Of a stretch of DNA of 64,000 bases, positions 50,851 to 58,793 are shown one piece after another. The notes under the pieces are model-generated. The model was given only the letters and a program-made list of their open reading frames with translations. It made no database searches and was not told the DNA's origin. This stretch comes from Rhizorhabdus histidinilytica (lineage in GTDB: Bacteria > Pseudomonadota > Alphaproteobacteria > Sphingomonadales > Sphingomonadaceae): NCBI RefSeq assembly GCF_900167915.1, contig NZ_FUYM01000013.1:1-64000 (forward strand). The letters are read 5' to 3'. The translations under genes and the position numbers were made by a program. Each line of letters opens with the position of its first letter. Positions within the stretch are counted from its first letter, which is position 1.

Positions 50851-51450
50851 TTGCGTGATAGCGATGAAGCCATTGGTCGCGACCTCGCCCAACGGATCGT
50901 CGAAATCCGGGCGGAACGCGGGCTCAGCTTGCGCAAGCTGGCATCCATATCGGGCATCCCGCTTTCGACCCTGTCCAAGGTGCAGAACAATCTCACGACG
51001 CTGACCTATCCGCATCTGGTCCGGCTGGCGGCCGCCCTCGGTCTCGAACTCTCGCAGCTGTTCAGCAAGCCCGAAGCCGATGTCCGCGCCGGCCGCCGCG
51101 CCGTGACCCTGAAGGGCCAGGGTCTCCACGAAGCGACGACCCGCTACCGGTTCGAGCTGCTCTGCGCCGATCTCGCCGCCAAGAAGATGAGCCCCGGGAT
51201 CATGGAGGTCACCGCCAGGACCCTCGAGGAAGCCGGCGGGCTCGACGATCATGAGGGCGAGGAATTCATCTTCGTCCTCAGCGGCGAGGTGACCGTCCTC
51301 ACCGAAGACTATCGCCCCACCGTCCTGCACGAGGGCGATTCCATGTATCTCGACAGCTCGGCGGGGCACGCCTACGTCGCCAGCGGCGAAGGGCCGGCCC
51401 GCGTCCTTGCCGTGACCACGCACATGATCCGCGATCTTCAGCACCTCTGA
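50851..51450 (+). CDS. XRE family regulator with C-terminal cupin domain
   Basis: A 199-residue protein. The helix-turn-helix region is ERGLSLRKLASISGIPLSTL followed by SKVQNNLTTLTYPHLVRLAA; the cupin has DDHEGEEFIFVLSGEVTVL and LHEGDSMYLDSSAGHAYVA. The only reasonable start is the TTG at 50851, since a stop lies 16 bases upstream; AAGGA precedes it. It is divergent from the SDR-led operon and convergent with a TBDR. The shared repeat elements suggest it regulates that operon and the TBDR/kynureninase pair. The effector is probably a small carboxylate or amine bound in the cupin. Confidence 0.9.
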   Translation: MRDSDEAIGRDLAQRIVEIRAERGLSLRKLASISGIPLSTLSKVQNNLTTLTYPHLVRLAAALGLELSQLFSKPEADVRAGRRAVTLKGQGLHEATTRYRFELLCADLAAKKMSPGIMEVTARTLEEAGGLDDHEGEEFIFVLSGEVTVLTEDYRPTVLHEGDSMYLDSSAGHAYVASGEGPARVLAVTTHMIRDLQHL

Positions 51451-51471
51451 CCAGCCCGGACCGGGCGTCCC

Positions 51472-51527
51472 GGCGGGAGGACGAGGCCCGGCGCGCCCGA
51501 GTCCCGCGCGCCGATCGTCCTCCCGCC
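51472..51527. terminator. long hairpin between convergent genes
   Basis: GGCGGGAGGACGA and TCGTCCTCCCGCC form a perfect 13-bp outer stem, with an inner stem GGCGCGC/GCGCGCC. It lies between the XRE-cupin and TBDR stop codons and probably ends transcription from both sides. No T run is present. Confidence 0.6.
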
Positions 51528-51551
51528 CATGTCGCCGCTCCGCGCCGCGCC

Positions 51552-53774
51552 TCAGAAGCTCTTGGTGAACTCGATGCCGAGCTCCCGCGGCGGCGCGATC
51601 AGTTCGATCGCATAGACGAACGCCAGCAGGTCTTCCTTGTGCGTGGCATAGTGCTTGTCGAACAGGTTCTTGCCATAGAAGGCCAGGTTCCAGCCGTCGG
51701 CCTCCGAACCGATGCCGATCCTGCCGTTGAACAGGCTATAGCCCTTCTGCAGATTGTAGACGCTGTTCTGGGCGTTGAAGTAGAAGCTGCTCTTGTACGA
51801 CCAGTCGAGGCGGATCGCGGCCATGGTGTCCTCGCCGCCCAGCGGCACGCCGAACCTATACTCGCCGCCCAGGTTGACTGCCCATTTCGGAGTGTCCGGC
51901 AACTTGTCGGCGGCGTCGATATCGGCGCCCGCGACGATATTACGATATTTGTTGTCCAGATAGGTCGCGCTGAAGTCCAGCGTCAGGCCGTCGCCGACAA
52001 GTGCCAGGCCTTCGAGCTCAGCGCCCCGGATGCGCGCATCGGCCGGATTGCCGACGACGTTGATCGTCACGCCCGTCACCGGATCCGGCAGGTTGAGCGT
52101 GGTCTGGATGTTCTTGTAATCGGTCTGGAAGAGCGCCGCATTGAGCTGCACGCGTCGGTCGAACAGGCGGCTCTTCACGCCCGCCTCATAGGTGATCGCC
52201 TTTTCCTGGTCGAACGACAGGAAGGTGTTGACGCTCTGCGCCCGGCCATTGAAGCCGCCGCTCTTGAAGCCGGTGGCGGCACTGGCATAGGCCATCAGGT
52301 CACGCGAGAATTCATATTGCATGGCGAGGCGCCAGGTGAAGAATTTCCAGCTGTCCGATTGGCGGGTCGGCGGCACGAGATCGACGAAGAATTTGTTCGC
52401 GTAGGTCTCGATCGTGTCGATCTTCTTCTCGTAGGAATAGCGCCCGCCGGCCGTCAGCGAGAAGGCATCGGTCAGCTTGTAGGTTCCCTGGGCGAACAGG
52501 GCCGCCGTCCGGTTCTTGAAGTCATTGGTCGTATAGGTGTCGAAGCCGTCGGGATTCTCGGCATAGGACAGCGGCAGATAGATGCCGCTGAATCCCTTCT
52601 CCCGCAGATAATAGCCGCCGATCGCATAATCCAGGCGGTCGCCGACCGCCTTGCCGGTCAGGACGAGCTCCTGCGAGAACTGGTTCTGGGTGTCGTCGAC
52701 CTTCTGATCGCCCAAGGCATAGGGGGACGCATCGAAATCGAGCCCGGTCGCGCTGGTGAGATCGCGATAGGCAGTGATCGACTTGATCTCGGCACCGCCG
52801 ATATCCCACGACAGGGTCAGCCGCGTTCCCCAGATATCGGCCTTGTTGCCGGGATGGAAGCCGGCGAAATTCCGATAGGAGCCGGGGGACAGGAAACGGT
52901 CGTCATAGGGCTGGAGACCATTGGCGACGGCGAACTCGTTCTGCGGGATCGTGACGAAGCTGTTCGCGTTGATCGCGGTCACGATCGCCATCTTCTCCTG
53001 TTCGTCGACATGCGTCCAATCGCCCGCGAGCTCGGCGTAGAAGTCCGGCGACGGCGTCCAGCGCAGCGCTCCGCGCATGATCAGCTGATCGGTGCCGTTG
53101 GTCTTCTGATTATCGAACAGGCTGCGCCCATAGCCGCGCTGGTTCTTGGTCAGCGCACTGAAACGGACCGCGAGCTGGTCGGTGACGATGGGAAGGTTGA
53201 CCATTCCCCCCACGTCCATCCGATAATTCTCGCCCAGCCGGGCGACCACCTTCCCCGAAGCCTCGCGGGCATCGGGCGCCAGCGTGTAGACGCTGATCGC
53301 GCCGCCGACCGCATTCTTGCCGAACAGCGTGCCTTGCGGTCCGCGCAGCACCTCGACCCGCTCGATATCGAGCAGGTCCAGCGCGCCGCCGGCGGTTCGC
53401 GCGATGTAGACGCCGTCGAGATAGACGCCGACCCCCGGATCGGTCGTGGCGATGAAATCGAACTGCCCGATCCCGCGGATGAAGAAGCCGGCATTGCTGC
53501 CGCCCTGCGAGCTGGTCGTCACCTCGACGCCCGGCGCCTTGGTCACGATGTCGGTGATGTTGGTCGCCGACCGGCGCTCGAGGTCGTTGGCGGTGACGGC
53601 GGACATGGCGATCGGAACGGTCTGCACCGTCTGCTCGCGCTTCTGCGCGGTGACGACGATATCCTCAATCCGTTCCCCATCGGAAACACTGGACATTTGC
53701 GCGGAGGCGGCCGACGCCGTTCCCAGCGCGAGCGCGCTGGTCAGATAAAACCACCCGGAATCCCTCATTTTCAT
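51552..53774 (-). CDS. TonB-dependent receptor
   Basis: A 740-residue outer-membrane receptor: signal peptide (YLTSALALGTASAASAQ), TonB box (EDIVVTAQKRE), plug with VEVLRGPQGTLFGKNAVGG, and C-terminus LGIEFTKSF with terminal Phe. ATG at 53774 with AAGGGGAA upstream. It is divergent from kynureninase; the shared GGAACATTT repeats lie between them. It probably imports the compound from which the kynureninase substrate, or a relative of it, is made. Confidence 0.93.
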   Translation of the reverse strand: MKMRDSGWFYLTSALALGTASAASAQMSSVSDGERIEDIVVTAQKREQTVQTVPIAMSAVTANDLERRSATNITDIVTKAPGVEVTTSSQGGSNAGFFIRGIGQFDFIATTDPGVGVYLDGVYIARTAGGALDLLDIERVEVLRGPQGTLFGKNAVGGAISVYTLAPDAREASGKVVARLGENYRMDVGGMVNLPIVTDQLAVRFSALTKNQRGYGRSLFDNQKTNGTDQLIMRGALRWTPSPDFYAELAGDWTHVDEQEKMAIVTAINANSFVTIPQNEFAVANGLQPYDDRFLSPGSYRNFAGFHPGNKADIWGTRLTLSWDIGGAEIKSITAYRDLTSATGLDFDASPYALGDQKVDDTQNQFSQELVLTGKAVGDRLDYAIGGYYLREKGFSGIYLPLSYAENPDGFDTYTTNDFKNRTAALFAQGTYKLTDAFSLTAGGRYSYEKKIDTIETYANKFFVDLVPPTRQSDSWKFFTWRLAMQYEFSRDLMAYASAATGFKSGGFNGRAQSVNTFLSFDQEKAITYEAGVKSRLFDRRVQLNAALFQTDYKNIQTTLNLPDPVTGVTINVVGNPADARIRGAELEGLALVGDGLTLDFSATYLDNKYRNIVAGADIDAADKLPDTPKWAVNLGGEYRFGVPLGGEDTMAAIRLDWSYKSSFYFNAQNSVYNLQKGYSLFNGRIGIGSEADGWNLAFYGKNLFDKHYATHKEDLLAFVYAIELIAPPRELGIEFTKSF

Positions 53775-53855
53775 ATCTATTCCCCTTATTTCGGCCCTTG
53801 GGCTCGAGGTCGTTCAGCGAGTCAGCCACGCCTCTCCGCGCACCCCTTTTATCAA

Positions 53856-53884
53856 AAATGTTCCCATTGACAAACAAATGTTCC
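53856..53884. promoter_or_regulatory. direct repeats AAATGTTCC with 20-bp period (TBDR/kynureninase promoter)
   Basis: AAATGTTCC at 53856-53864 and again at 53876-53884. On the other strand they read GGAACATTT twice, the same core and spacing as the GGAAC pair in front of the XRE-cupin gene (50820-50849). Confidence 0.6.
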
Positions 53885-53945
53885 GAATTGATACGGAAAG
53901 AGACAAGGCTGCGTTGGAACGGCCGGGAAAACGGGGTATTCGAGA

Positions 53946-55181
53946 ATGATGGATTTGAACCGCGCGCTGGAGATGGATCGTTCGGATCCGCTCGCGGGGA
54001 CGCGCGCGGCCTTCGCATTGCCCGAGGGCGTGATCTACCTCGACGGGAATTCGCTGGGCGCGCTGCCGTGCAACGCCGCCGCGAGGGTGGCCGAGGTGAT
54101 CAGCCGGCAATGGGGCCACGACCTCATCCAGAGCTGGAACCGGCACGATTGGATCTCCATGCCGGCGCGGGTGGGCGATCGCATCGCCCGGCTGATAGGG
54201 GCGGATGCCGGAGAAGTGGTCGCCGCGGACAGCACCTCCGTCAACCTGATGAAATTGCTCTCGGCAGCGCTCAAGCTACGCCCGGGACGGCGCACGATCC
54301 TGTCCGACAACGGCAACTTCCCGAACGATCTCTATATCGCGCAGGGGGTGTCCGCCCTGCTCGGCGAAGGCCATGTCCTGCGCATCGTCGACCCGGACAA
54401 GGTCGGAGACGAGATCGACGGCGACACCGCCATCCTGATGCTTACCGAGGTCGACTATCGCAGCGGACGCCGGCACGACATGCGCGCCCTGACCAGCCGG
54501 GCGCATGCCGCCGGGGCGTTGGTCATATGGGACCTGTGCCACAGCGCGGGCGCCATGGACGTCGACCTCAATGCGGCGGGCGCCGACATGGCGGTGGGAT
54601 GCGGTTACAAATATCTGAACGGCGGGCCCGGCGCCCCGGCGTTCATGTTCGTCGCCCGTCGGCTCCAGGGTGACCTGAAACCCGCGCTTTCGGGCTGGAT
54701 GGGCCATGACCGGCCTTTCGACTTCGATCTCGATTATCGGCCCGCCACGGGGGTGGTCCGCAATCTCGCCGGCACTCCGCCCATCATCGGCCTGACTGCG
54801 CTTGATGCGGCATTGGATGCCTTCGATGGCGTCGACATGCGGGACGTGCGGAGGAAATCGCTGGCGCTCGGCGATCTCTTCATCGAATTGGCGCGCGAGC
54901 GCCTCGCCCGCCATGGGCTGGAAATCGTGACGCCCGAGGCTCATCCCACCCGCGGGAGCCAGGTCTCTCTCCGCCATCCGGAAGCCTATGCGATCGTCCA
55001 GGCCCTGATAGCGGAAGGCGTGGTCGGCGATTTCCGCATGCCAGACATCGCCCGGTTCGGCTTCGCGCCGCTGTACACGAGCTTCGCCGACATCTGGCAT
55101 GCGATCGATCGGCTCGAAGCGATCATGGCCGCCGGAAGTTTTCGCGAAGCGCGTTTCCGTAAGCGACTGGCGGTGACCTGA
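53946..55181 (+). CDS. kynU: kynureninase
   Basis: A 411-residue PLP enzyme that splits kynurenine (or 3-hydroxykynurenine) into anthranilate and alanine. Motifs: VIYLDGNSLGALP near the N-terminus, ADSTSVNLMKLLSAAL (PLP phosphate loop), VIWDLCHSAGAMDVDLNAA (Asp to PLP pyridine), and GCGYKYLNGGPGAPAF with the PLP Lys. RPFDFDLDYRPATGVVRN and RFGFAPLYTSF are further conserved kynureninase stretches. It is not next to tryptophan dioxygenase or formamidase, the usual partners, but divergent from a TBDR, so an imported kynurenine-like compound may be its substrate. ATG at 53946. Confidence 0.93.
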   Translation: MMDLNRALEMDRSDPLAGTRAAFALPEGVIYLDGNSLGALPCNAAARVAEVISRQWGHDLIQSWNRHDWISMPARVGDRIARLIGADAGEVVAADSTSVNLMKLLSAALKLRPGRRTILSDNGNFPNDLYIAQGVSALLGEGHVLRIVDPDKVGDEIDGDTAILMLTEVDYRSGRRHDMRALTSRAHAAGALVIWDLCHSAGAMDVDLNAAGADMAVGCGYKYLNGGPGAPAFMFVARRLQGDLKPALSGWMGHDRPFDFDLDYRPATGVVRNLAGTPPIIGLTALDAALDAFDGVDMRDVRRKSLALGDLFIELARERLARHGLEIVTPEAHPTRGSQVSLRHPEAYAIVQALIAEGVVGDFRMPDIARFGFAPLYTSFADIWHAIDRLEAIMAAGSFREARFRKRLAVT

Positions 55182-55213
55182 AGCGGTGATCCGCCGCATC
55201 GGATTCCGAACGC

Positions 55214-56608
55214 CTAACGGACGCCTTCCGTTGCATTCGCGTCCTGCGCCGCACGGACCGCGGCCGAGAAGCTGCGGCTCGCGACGATCAGCGCCAGCAG
55301 GCCGATGACCGAGAAGATCACCAGCACTGTCAGGATCGAATAGCCGAGGCCGGTGGCCGGGTTGGTCCAGACATGGTCGCTGAACACCCCGATCGTCGTC
55401 GGACCAAGCCCCATCGCGGCCAGCGTGGTGAGCGCCAGATAGGTCGCGGACATGATCCCGCGATGGCGCATCGGAGTCAGCATCTGGATGCCCGAATAGG
55501 ATTGCGGCCCCCCGGCCAGAACCATGATCTGCGCCATCGCATAGCCGACCAGCGCCAGCGTCAGGCTGTCGGTGATCACCATCAGCAGGGCGCCGGGAAT
55601 GGCGAGCATGAAGGCACAGACCATCACCCGCAGCGGCGCCGTCTCGACGCCGCGCTGGAGGAGCCTGTCGGCGATCACGCCTGCGGCGATGCCGCCAAGC
55701 GGGCCGATCGCGACCACGATGACGCCGACGATCATCGCCGCCTCGCCGACACCGAGATCATAACGCCGTACGAAGAAGCTGGGCGCCCAGGCCGCGAACA
55801 GGTGAGCATTGAGGATCGTACAGGTGCCGGCCACGACGAAGCTGAGCACGCCAACGCGATGCCGTGCGACATGCCCCCACAGGTCGCTCATCGCCTTGCC
55901 GACCGCGAGCCGCGGGCTGGTCCGCGCCGGCTCCCGGATGGTGAGCAGGATCAGCGCCGCGGGAATACCCGGCAGCGCCGCCGCCAGGAACAGCACCTGC
56001 CACGGCCGGAACTCGACACCCAGCAGCATCAGGCCGCCCTGCGCGGCGAGCAGCGACAACAGGGCGCCGCCGCCGATGAAGGCCACAGCCTTGCCGCCGG
56101 TCGCGCCCATCATGAAGATGCTCGTCGCGGTGCCCAGCCGGTTCCTGACGATATAGGCGCCGATCAGCGAGATCGCGGCGGGCATGATCGACGCCTCGCC
56201 GAGGCCGACGATCAGGCGCATCGCGAACAGCGATTCGAACGAGGTCGCGAAGGCGCAGGCACCTGTCGCGAAGGTCCAGGCGACGCAGCCGATCGACAGC
56301 ATCGCACGGCGCGACCGGGTGTCCGCGATCCGGCCCAGCGGAATGCCGGCGGCACAATAGAGCAGCGCGAAGGCCAGCCCCTGCAGCAGGCCGAGACTGG
56401 TGTCGCTGAGGTTGAGGTCGGTCTTTAGTGGCACCATGATCACGCCCATCAGGAAGCGATCGGTCGCCGAGATCAGGTTCACGAAGGTCAGGATGCCGAG
56501 CACATACCAGCCATAGCGGCTCGTCGTCTCCACCGCGGGCGCGACCGCAAGCCGCTGCGGGGAAGGCGGCAGGGCCGCCACGGTTCGCTCATGTCCCATG
56601 CTATTCAC
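55214..56608 (-). CDS. MFS transporter
   Basis: A 464-residue inner-membrane transporter with about twelve helices (WYVLGILTFVNLISATDRFL first), the loop 2-3 motif in GIPLGRIADTRSRRAMLSIG, FAMRLIVGLGEASIMPAAIS and VIVVAIGPLGGIAAGVIADR. The pattern fits the spinster/hexuronate-type branch. The first start is a GTG at 56608, an ATG at 56599 is equally possible. It is convergent with kynureninase and lies 42 bp after the VOC gene on the same strand. The substrate may be an aromatic or fatty acid, judging from the acyl-CoA genes nearby. Confidence 0.9.
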   Translation of the reverse strand: MNSMGHERTVAALPPSPQRLAVAPAVETTSRYGWYVLGILTFVNLISATDRFLMGVIMVPLKTDLNLSDTSLGLLQGLAFALLYCAAGIPLGRIADTRSRRAMLSIGCVAWTFATGACAFATSFESLFAMRLIVGLGEASIMPAAISLIGAYIVRNRLGTATSIFMMGATGGKAVAFIGGGALLSLLAAQGGLMLLGVEFRPWQVLFLAAALPGIPAALILLTIREPARTSPRLAVGKAMSDLWGHVARHRVGVLSFVVAGTCTILNAHLFAAWAPSFFVRRYDLGVGEAAMIVGVIVVAIGPLGGIAAGVIADRLLQRGVETAPLRVMVCAFMLAIPGALLMVITDSLTLALVGYAMAQIMVLAGGPQSYSGIQMLTPMRHRGIMSATYLALTTLAAMGLGPTTIGVFSDHVWTNPATGLGYSILTVLVIFSVIGLLALIVASRSFSAAVRAAQDANATEGVR

Positions 56609-56650
56609 ATCCTCTTCCGGCCGGAGCCGTGGCTTGAACGGATCGCGCCC

Positions 56651-57061
56651 TCACGATGTCGTCGACATGAGTTCGACGAGATTGCCGTCGGGATCGCGGA
56701 AATAGACGGACTGGCCGGGCTCGCCCGCCGCCGAGCGGCGCGGCACCGGGCCTTCGATCACGGCGACGCCGACCGCGGCGAGATGCGCGATCGCCGTCCC
56801 GATCGGCGCATTCCATCGAAAGCAGATATCGAGGCAGCCGGGCGCCGCGGCCGGCGCCGCCAGGTCGAGGCCGTTTCCGTGGCGATGGAGGCTGAGCAGC
56901 GCATCGCCCACCTCGACCTGTTGGACCGCCACCTCGCCATCGATCCGATGGGGCTCGCGCGTGCAGCGTGCGCCGAGCACCCGCGACAGGAAGCCGACCA
57001 TCGCCGGAAGATCCGCGACGGGATAGGCGACATGGTCGATGGGGCCGATCGGCAGGTCCAT
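56651..57061 (-). CDS. VOC (glyoxalase/dioxygenase) superfamily protein
   Basis: A 136-residue single-domain protein of the vicinal-oxygen-chelate fold: IDHVAYPVADLPAMVGFLSR at the start, the His as the first metal ligand; QQVEVGDALLSLHRHG in the middle; and VYFRDPDGNLVELMST at the end with the Glu ligand. The start at 57061 has GGGAGA upstream; homology begins at MDLPIGPIDH. Such proteins can be epimerases, lyases or extradiol enzymes; near CoA ligase and acyl-CoA dehydrogenase a methylmalonyl-CoA epimerase-like or small-molecule role is possible. It is divergent from the AMP-dependent ligase. Confidence 0.87.
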   Translation of the reverse strand: MDLPIGPIDHVAYPVADLPAMVGFLSRVLGARCTREPHRIDGEVAVQQVEVGDALLSLHRHGNGLDLAAPAAAPGCLDICFRWNAPIGTAIAHLAAVGVAVIEGPVPRRSAAGEPGQSVYFRDPDGNLVELMSTTS

Positions 57062-57175
57062 GATCTCTCCCGCCCGGCGGCGGCAAGGCGCCCGGGCCAA
57101 CCGGCGATACGGCGGAAAACCGTCGCCTGCGGCCGGGATACCCCGGCGGAGGGTCATTGCCAAGGATTGATTTAA

Positions 57176-57188
57176 TTGTATGATACAA
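57176..57188. promoter_or_regulatory. perfect palindrome upstream of the AMP-dependent ligase
   Basis: TTGTATGATACAA is a perfect 13-bp odd-centred palindrome, 19 bases before the ligase GTG start and in the divergent region with the VOC gene. The half ATGATACAA recurs at 60039-60047 in front of the acyl-CoA dehydrogenase. The TetR protein at 60262 is the likely binder. Confidence 0.5.
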
Positions 57189-57207
57189 AAATTGGAAAGG
57201 ATGACCC

Positions 57208-58758
57208 GTGGGCGTCAAAGCATTGTTCCGTCACGCGGCCCGCCTGTGGCCCGAACGGCCCTTCCTCGACGACGGGGGCGAGCGGCTGAGCTATGGGCAG
57301 GCGGCGGAGCGGGTGGGCAGGATGGCCTGCGGCCTCGGTCGGGGCGAACCGCTGGCCGGAACCAAGGTCGCGCTGCTGACCCCCAACAGCAGCGCCGGCT
57401 TCTGCGCGCTGCTCGCGATCTATGAGGCCGACGCCGTCTTCGTGCCGCTCAACGCCAGCTTCCCGATCGACGAGCATCGCGCCGCGATCGAGGAGCTGGG
57501 GGTTTCGGTCCTGCTGTTCAGCCGGAAGCTGGCGACGGGCGTCGACGCCCTGCTCCGCGACTGTCCGACGCTGCGCGAGGCGATCTGCATCGACGGCGAA
57601 GCCGATATCGGAACGCCGTTGAATGCGCTCCTGGCGCGTGGGGCGGATCGGACGATGCCCGACATCGCCGGCGACCCGGCCGATATCGTCGCCATCTATC
57701 CGACCGGCGGATCGACCGGCCGGCCCAAGCGGGTGATGCACAGTCGCCGCACCTGGACGACGATGGCCGCTTGCTTCCACAGCGCGCTGCCGGTCGATGA
57801 TCATGCCCGCTATCTCGCGGCCCCGCCGATAACCCATGCTGCCGGGGCCTTCGGGCTGATGCTGATGGCGAAGGGGGCGACCATCCTGCTGCACGATGGC
57901 TTCGACGCGGGCGCGATCCTCGACGCGATCGAGCGCGACAGGCCGACCCATCTCTACCTGCCGCCCACCGCGATCTACAAGCTGCTCGAACATCCGGGCG
58001 TGCAGGATCGCGACGGCTCGTCGCTGCGCGCCTTCATGTACACCGCCGCGCCGATGTCGCTCGACAAGCTGCGCCAGTGCATCGCCATTTTCGGCCCCGT
58101 GATGGCGCAATTCTGGGGGCAGATGGAGGCACCGAGTTTCTGCACATGCCTGCCCCCGGCCGACCATGTCATCGACGACCCGGCGCTGGCCGGCCGGCTC
58201 GCGAGCTGCGGGCGCGAGACAATGTTCACCCGGGTCGAGGTGCTGGACGACGACGGGACGATCCTGCCGCCCGGCGAACGCGGCGAGCTCGCGGTGCGCG
58301 GCGGACTGGTGATGGCCGGCTATTATGAGAATCCCGAGGCGACGGCGGAGGTTTCCCGCAACGGCTGGCACCTGACCGGCGACCTCGGGTTCAAGGACGC
58401 GGACGGCTATGTCTACATCGTCGGGCGCAAGCGCGACATCATCATCACCGGCGGCTACAACGTCTATCCGGCCGATGTCGAACAGGCGCTTTGGGGCCAT
58501 CCCGACGTCGAGGAATGCGCCGTGATCGGCGTGCCCGACGAGCTGTGGGGCGAGGCGGTGCTGGCGGTGGTCCAGCCCAAGCCCGGACATGATCCCAGCG
58601 CGACGGAGCTGATCGCCTGGTGCAAGGCGAAGGTCGGCAGCATCAAGGCGCCGAAGCGCGTCGAGCTGCGCACGGACATTCCGCGCAACGCCGTCGGCAA
58701 GGTCGACAAGGTGGCGCTGCGCGCGCCCTATTGGAAGGATCGGGCGCGCGCCGTCTGA
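57208..58758 (+). CDS. AMP-dependent acyl-CoA synthetase/ligase
   Basis: A 516-residue adenylate-forming enzyme. The phosphate-binding loop is IYPTGGSTGRPKRVMHS (a Gly-Ser-Thr variant of the common motif), LRAFMYTAAPMSLDKL the adenine region, WHLTGDLGFKDADGYVYIVG and RKRDIIITGGYNVYPADVEQ the hinge, and RNAVGKVDKVALR the catalytic Lys. It activates a carboxylic acid as CoA ester in the cytoplasm. The GTG at 57208 is seven bases after GGAAAGG. It is convergent with the acyl-CoA dehydrogenase. The acid may be a side-chain of an aromatic or steroid-like compound. Confidence 0.92.
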   Translation: MGVKALFRHAARLWPERPFLDDGGERLSYGQAAERVGRMACGLGRGEPLAGTKVALLTPNSSAGFCALLAIYEADAVFVPLNASFPIDEHRAAIEELGVSVLLFSRKLATGVDALLRDCPTLREAICIDGEADIGTPLNALLARGADRTMPDIAGDPADIVAIYPTGGSTGRPKRVMHSRRTWTTMAACFHSALPVDDHARYLAAPPITHAAGAFGLMLMAKGATILLHDGFDAGAILDAIERDRPTHLYLPPTAIYKLLEHPGVQDRDGSSLRAFMYTAAPMSLDKLRQCIAIFGPVMAQFWGQMEAPSFCTCLPPADHVIDDPALAGRLASCGRETMFTRVEVLDDDGTILPPGERGELAVRGGLVMAGYYENPEATAEVSRNGWHLTGDLGFKDADGYVYIVGRKRDIIITGGYNVYPADVEQALWGHPDVEECAVIGVPDELWGEAVLAVVQPKPGHDPSATELIAWCKAKVGSIKAPKRVELRTDIPRNAVGKVDKVALRAPYWKDRARAV

Positions 58759-58760
58759 CG

Positions 58761-58786
58761 GCGGGGCCGCGCGAAGGCGGCCCCGC
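58761..58786. terminator. hairpin between convergent ligase and acyl-CoA dehydrogenase
   Basis: GCGGGGCCGC and GCGGCCCCGC form a perfect 10-bp stem with a 6-base loop in the short gap between the two stop codons. It probably serves both genes; no T run is present. Confidence 0.55.
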
Positions 58787-58793
58787 GCCCCGA

